In this document: positions 7,479 to 9,522 of the stretch, piece after piece
Numbering within the stretch: the stretch's first letter is position 1
How the letters are laid out: each line of letters starts with the position of its first letter
DNA from: a bacterium
GTDB lineage: Bacteria > BMS3Abin14
Direction of reading: 5' to 3'
Length of the DNA stretch: 9,522 bases
NCBI GenBank assembly: GCA_022865845.1
Contig: JALHUC010000060.1
Span: forward strand, 1 to 9,522
Notes under the pieces: model-generated
Told to the model about the DNA's origin: nothing
What the model saw: only the letters and a program-made list of their open reading frames with translations
Databases searched by the model: none
Program-made: the position numbers and the translations under genes

Positions 7479-8459
7479 TCATCTGATTCGACAAGAGTTT
7501 CCGCCAAGCCTTCGCGCCTCCAACAGAGCACCCTCTACTCTCTCAATTAGTGCTTTTTCCCCCTCCCCTGCATGATAAACGGAAAGACCGATGCTCAGGT
7601 TGAGGTCCGAGTTTCCCACTGATGACAGGTTTCCGAAAAACTCGATGATCCGGTCTGCTATGCTTTTCGCAGCTTGCTCATCATCACCGACCAGCAGAAC
7701 ATACCACTTGCCCCCCACTCGGCAGGCAACATCCAGCTTGCCCAACTGGCTGTTAATGGTCTCGGAAACCTCCACCAGGAGTTCATCCCCCTTGACGTGT
7801 CCGTACATGGTGTTGAACTCTTTGAACCTGTTGAGGTTTATCATCATCATGGCTACTTGGGATTTTAGTTTCTCTGCACGGGAGATCTCCCTGTGCAGCT
7901 CCTCATGCCAGAACTTGTAACTGTACAGTCCCGTGAGGGGGTCGATGTTGGACATGGAAAAGACCTTGTCGTCCAGGCTTCCGTGATCCAGGATCAAGGT
8001 GCACAAACGGGCCATGTCGGTCAGCCTCATACACAATTCGTCATCGACCTCGACCTCTTCACCCCAGGAAAGATAGAGAAGGCCCACCGGCTTGCCTTTG
8101 ATAGAAAGGGGAAGCGCTAAAAGAGTGTTGAAGTCATGCTGAAAGATATATCCGTCAGTGTTTTTTCTGCTGTCGTCTCTGGTAATCAGGATGGGCTCCC
8201 AGTGAGTCGCCATTTCCTTCACCAGTCCCTGGAAGGGGCTGGTGTGGAATTTTTTCAGAAACTCGTAACCCAACCCCCTTGCCGTCACAACTTTGAAGGA
8301 CTCAGCCCGGGCGTCAACCAGGATGATGGCAGCTGCCAGACATTTAAATGAGTCCCGCATCCCCTGGAGTGCGAAACCCAGGGTCTTCTCGCTGCTGGAG
8401 GTGGTGTTCACCTTTTCGAGGATAGCCCGGATGAGATCCAGTTCGCTTTGTGAATCCAC
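7479..8459 (-). CDS. GAF domain protein with degenerate GGDEF domain
   Basis: The 326-residue cytosolic protein has a GAF-like sensory domain (about 1-160, including ALPLSIKGKPVGLLYLSW at 115-132) joined to a GGDEF-family domain (about 165-326), recognisable from NIDPLTGLYSYKFW (171-184), MYGHVKGDELL (218-228), LSIGLSVY (288-295) and a final EARRLGGN. GGDEF enzymes make cyclic di-GMP, but the signature here is GGKWY (249-253) and the metal-binding stretch reads INLNRFKEFN (207-216) without its aspartates. Catalysis is therefore unlikely, and there is no obvious RxxD inhibitory site because the residues before GGKWY are ACRV. It could be a c-di-GMP or GTP effector or a partner protein. The GTG at 8459 has AAAGGAGG 7 nt upstream. 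It lies 104 nt after coaE with its own extended -10 promoter. Confidence 0.88.
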   Translation of the reverse strand: MDSQSELDLIRAILEKVNTTSSSEKTLGFALQGMRDSFKCLAAAIILVDARAESFKVVTARGLGYEFLKKFHTSPFQGLVKEMATHWEPILITRDDSRKNTDGYIFQHDFNTLLALPLSIKGKPVGLLYLSWGEEVEVDDELCMRLTDMARLCTLILDHGSLDDKVFSMSNIDPLTGLYSYKFWHEELHREISRAEKLKSQVAMMMINLNRFKEFNTMYGHVKGDELLVEVSETINSQLGKLDVACRVGGKWYVLLVGDDEQAAKSIADRIIEFFGNLSSVGNSDLNLSIGLSVYHAGEGEKALIERVEGALLEARRLGGNSCRIR

Positions 8460-8492
8460 GGCACGCCTCCTTTCCAGAACAGGAGAAGGTTC

Positions 8493-8519
8493 GCCGGAAG
8501 CCAGATGAGGGTCTCCGGC
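8493..8519. repeat. 6-bp inverted repeat in the leader of the GAF/GGDEF gene
   Basis: GCCGGA at 8493-8498 pairs with TCCGGC at 8514-8519 across a 15-nt loop. It falls between the predicted transcription start (near 8528) and the AAAGGAGG ribosome binding site (8466-8473) of the GAF/GGDEF gene, so it would be a leader hairpin. It is short, and its effect is unknown. Confidence 0.35.
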
Positions 8520-8534
8520 AGGGTCCTGAACTCA

Positions 8535-8543
8535 ATTATACCA
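8535..8543 (-). promoter_or_regulatory. extended -10 promoter for the GAF/GGDEF gene
   Basis: The minus strand carries TGGTATAAT at 8543-8535, an exact extended -10 element (TGnTATAAT), with no good -35 at the expected distance, which is normal for this promoter type. It lies between coaE and the GAF/GGDEF gene and would give a leader of roughly 70 nt. Its presence suggests the GAF/GGDEF gene is not simply co-transcribed with coaE. Confidence 0.55.
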
Positions 8544-8563
8544 GAAACAGGTGACACGAGGTT

Positions 8564-9163
8564 CTATTTGCCGGTTATTGCCTTGTAGATCTTCCTTACC
8601 TGTCCGGCGGTGAGATCCCGCTCCCCTGCATTATCCACAGTCCAGGTGGCTATATTTTCTCTGGTCCCATCGGCAGCCTGACTCGCCATGCGGGATACAG
8701 CCTCATCACGGGTATATTTACCGGAATCAACGAGCCTTGAAATTCGCACCTGATCCGGCGCAGTGACCAGCACGACTCCACTGTACTCCCTGGAGCGCCC
8801 CCCCTCCACAAGCAGAGGGATCTCTACCACAATGACAGCTTCCGCATTTTGGGGATAAATACTATCAATAAGTTTTTTTTCGGCGGCCCTGATCAGAGGG
8901 TGGAGAATCCCCTCCAAAGCAACTCGGGCTTTGGGGTCGTCAAATACCTTCGCTGCCATCTGCCTGCGGTGAAGGCGGCCCTCACTGTCAAAGAACTCTG
9001 AACCGAACTCCTCTTCCAGGAGCCGTGCCCCTTCAGACCCTGGCCTGACCACCTGCCGGGCAAGTTCATCAGCATCGATGCCAAAGGCCCCCAACTCCTC
9101 GAACATCAGCCGCACCGTGGACTTGCCGGAACCGATACCGCCGGTGATGGCGATCACGGGCAC
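8564..9163 (-). CDS. coaE: dephospho-CoA kinase
   Basis: CoaE phosphorylates the 3'-hydroxyl of the ribose in dephospho-CoA, the last step of coenzyme A synthesis. The 199-residue length is normal. The N-terminus MPVIAITGGIGSGKST carries the P-loop (8-16), followed by IDADELARQVV (about 29-39) that contacts substrate, ILHPLIR in the CoA-binding region, VVEIPLLVE, and the lid region leading to RMASQ. One lid position that is usually arginine (consensus R-L-x-x-R-D) reads RLVDSGK here, a mild deviation. I chose the GTG at 9163-9161 with GGGAGG 7 nt upstream. A longer frame to 9244 would only translate repeat DNA. Both that ribosome binding site and the GTG lie in a perfect hairpin, so expression may be structurally gated. 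Confidence 0.94.
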   Translation of the reverse strand: MPVIAITGGIGSGKSTVRLMFEELGAFGIDADELARQVVRPGSEGARLLEEEFGSEFFDSEGRLHRRQMAAKVFDDPKARVALEGILHPLIRAAEKKLIDSIYPQNAEAVIVVEIPLLVEGGRSREYSGVVLVTAPDQVRISRLVDSGKYTRDEAVSRMASQAADGTRENIATWTVDNAGERDLTAGQVRKIYKAITGK

Positions 9164-9181
9164 GGGAGAACCTCCCGTGCC
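9159..9181 (-). promoter_or_regulatory. hairpin sequestering the coaE ribosome binding site and start codon
   Basis: GGCACGGGAG at 9159-9168 (plus strand) is the exact reverse complement of 9172-9181, with a 3-nt loop. In coaE mRNA the 5' arm contains the GGGAG of the ribosome binding site and the 3' arm contains the GUG start codon, so a 10-bp GC-rich stem would hide both. This is direct from sequence; a role in translational control is inference. Confidence 0.55.
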
Positions 9182-9184
9182 TGT

Positions 9185-9266
9185 AGTGCAGAGTGTAAAG
9201 TGTAGAGTGTAGAGTGAACCAGGAACGGTGCACTTTCTCTGCACTCTGCACCCTGCACTCTACACT
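9185..9266. repeat. opposed heptamer arrays (AGTGTAG / CTGCACT) in the coaE-bioY spacer
   Basis: The left array 9185-9219 has five 7-nt words on the plus strand: AGTGCAG, AGTGTAA, AGTGTAG, AGTGTAG, AGTGAAC. The right array 9239-9266 has four: CTGCACT, CTGCACC, CTGCACT, CTACACT, which are the reverse complement of the same word. The 19-nt centre holds GGTGCACT. The two arrays can pair into a long imperfect hairpin of about four heptamers with some mismatches and wobbles. They lie in the untranslated region upstream of coaE, just before the start-codon hairpin. Confidence 0.8.
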
Positions 9267-9303
9267 CCACGATATTTTTCCTTCTGGACTCCATAACATC
9301 TCT

Positions 9304-9333
9304 ATATTAGATTACCAGACCACCTCTATGCAA
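9304..9333 (-). promoter_or_regulatory. weak candidate promoter for coaE
   Basis: On the minus strand TTGCAT (9333-9328) and TAATAT (9309-9304) are separated by 18 nt. The matches are modest (about three and four of six). If real, it gives a coaE leader of about 130 nt that includes the opposed heptamers and the start-codon hairpin. Confidence 0.25.
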
Positions 9334-9351
9334 TCTTATCAAGGGAACCGG

Positions 9352-9522
9352 ATGCACCAGTCCAGAACGAGAAATATCGTACTTATTTCCTTAACTGTTG
9401 CCCTGACCACGGCCGGGGCGTACCTGAGGATACCTGTGGGTCCGGTACCCATAAGCCTTCAGACCCTCTTTGTTCTCCTTACAGGGGCCTTACTGGGACC
9501 CTGGGTCGGGGCTGTCGCAATG
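9352..9522 (+). CDS. bioY: biotin transporter BioY, N-terminal part (partial)
   Basis: BioY is the membrane S-component that binds biotin in ECF-type vitamin transporters. The first 57 codons are present and the gene runs off the right edge. The translation begins MHQSRTRNIVLISL, continues with a first hydrophobic helix and then GAYLRIPVGPVPISLQTLFV and LLTGALLGPWVGAVAM; the RIPxxPVPIxLQTLFVLLxGxLLGP stretch is the BioY hallmark. The ATG at 9352 has AAGGG 7 nt upstream; an in-frame ATG at 9328 lacks a ribosome binding site. It is divergent from coaE across a 188-bp spacer. I looked for a BirA-type operator (TTGTAAACC-like half-sites) upstream and found none, so its regulation is not visible here. 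Confidence 0.88.
   Translation, partial: MHQSRTRNIVLISLTVALTTAGAYLRIPVGPVPISLQTLFVLLTGALLGPWVGAVAM

Noticed and set aside
9164..9244. N-terminal extension of coaE to 9244
   Set aside because: The extra 27 residues are translated heptamer repeat DNA; the family N-terminus begins at the GTG at 9163.
9185..9266. CRISPR array
   Set aside because: Units are only 7 nt and contiguous, with no spacers, and no cas genes are present.
9270..9351. BirA-type operator or a clear sigma-70 promoter for bioY
   Set aside because: TATATT at 9303-9308 resembles a -10, but there is no matching -35 and no TTGTAAACC-like half-sites; CTATATTAG is too short a palindrome to call an operator.

Overview
The window is a compact housekeeping block from a Gram-negative-type bacterium. 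Gene content and order (rho, rpmE, YqhQ/DUF1385 gene, prfA, prmC, murA, hisG, hisD) most resemble Deltaproteobacteria/Desulfobacterota, where I recall similar strings. That lineage call is inference from synteny and protein flavour, not from any search. All complete genes are on the minus strand and read from right to left. Only the right edge (bioY, biotin transporter, 5' part) is on the plus strand, divergent from coaE.

Layout in transcription order (minus strand): coaE (9163-8564, coenzyme A synthesis); a GAF plus degenerate GGDEF protein (8459-7479) behind its own extended -10 promoter; a 366-bp leader region; rho (7112-5859); a 310-bp spacer rich in short-period repeats and hairpins; rpmE (5548-5348, ribosomal protein L31); a decayed open frame that looks like a thyX remnant (5341-4973); then a tightly coupled run: DUF1385/YqhQ membrane protein (4958-4059), prfA (4062-2980), prmC (2978-2103), murA (2110-851), hisG (858-178) and, after a 66-nt repeat-bearing gap, the first 37 codons of hisD (111-1). 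The run has 4-bp and 8-bp start/stop overlaps and one 1-nt gap, so translational coupling is likely. Functionally the block joins transcription termination (Rho), translation (L31, release factor 1 and PrmC, which methylates the GGQ glutamine of RF1), peptidoglycan precursor synthesis (MurA) and histidine synthesis (HisG, HisD).

The parts not explained by ordinary annotation are mainly in the spacers. Four sites carry short tandem words with strict 7-nt or 8-nt periods and unrelated sequences: octamers at 140-219, which also supply the C-terminal tail of HisG; heptamers at 5644-5714; heptamers at 5807-5841; and two opposed heptamer arrays at 9185-9266. Other signals are a perfect hairpin that buries the coaE ribosome binding site and start codon, a perfect 13-bp hairpin containing the rho stop codon, a 12-bp inverted repeat interleaved with the candidate rpmE promoter, and a GGDEF-family protein whose active-site and metal residues are lost. 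I do not see a new defence, mobile or biosynthetic system. The repeat families and the leader structures are the candidates for something less described.
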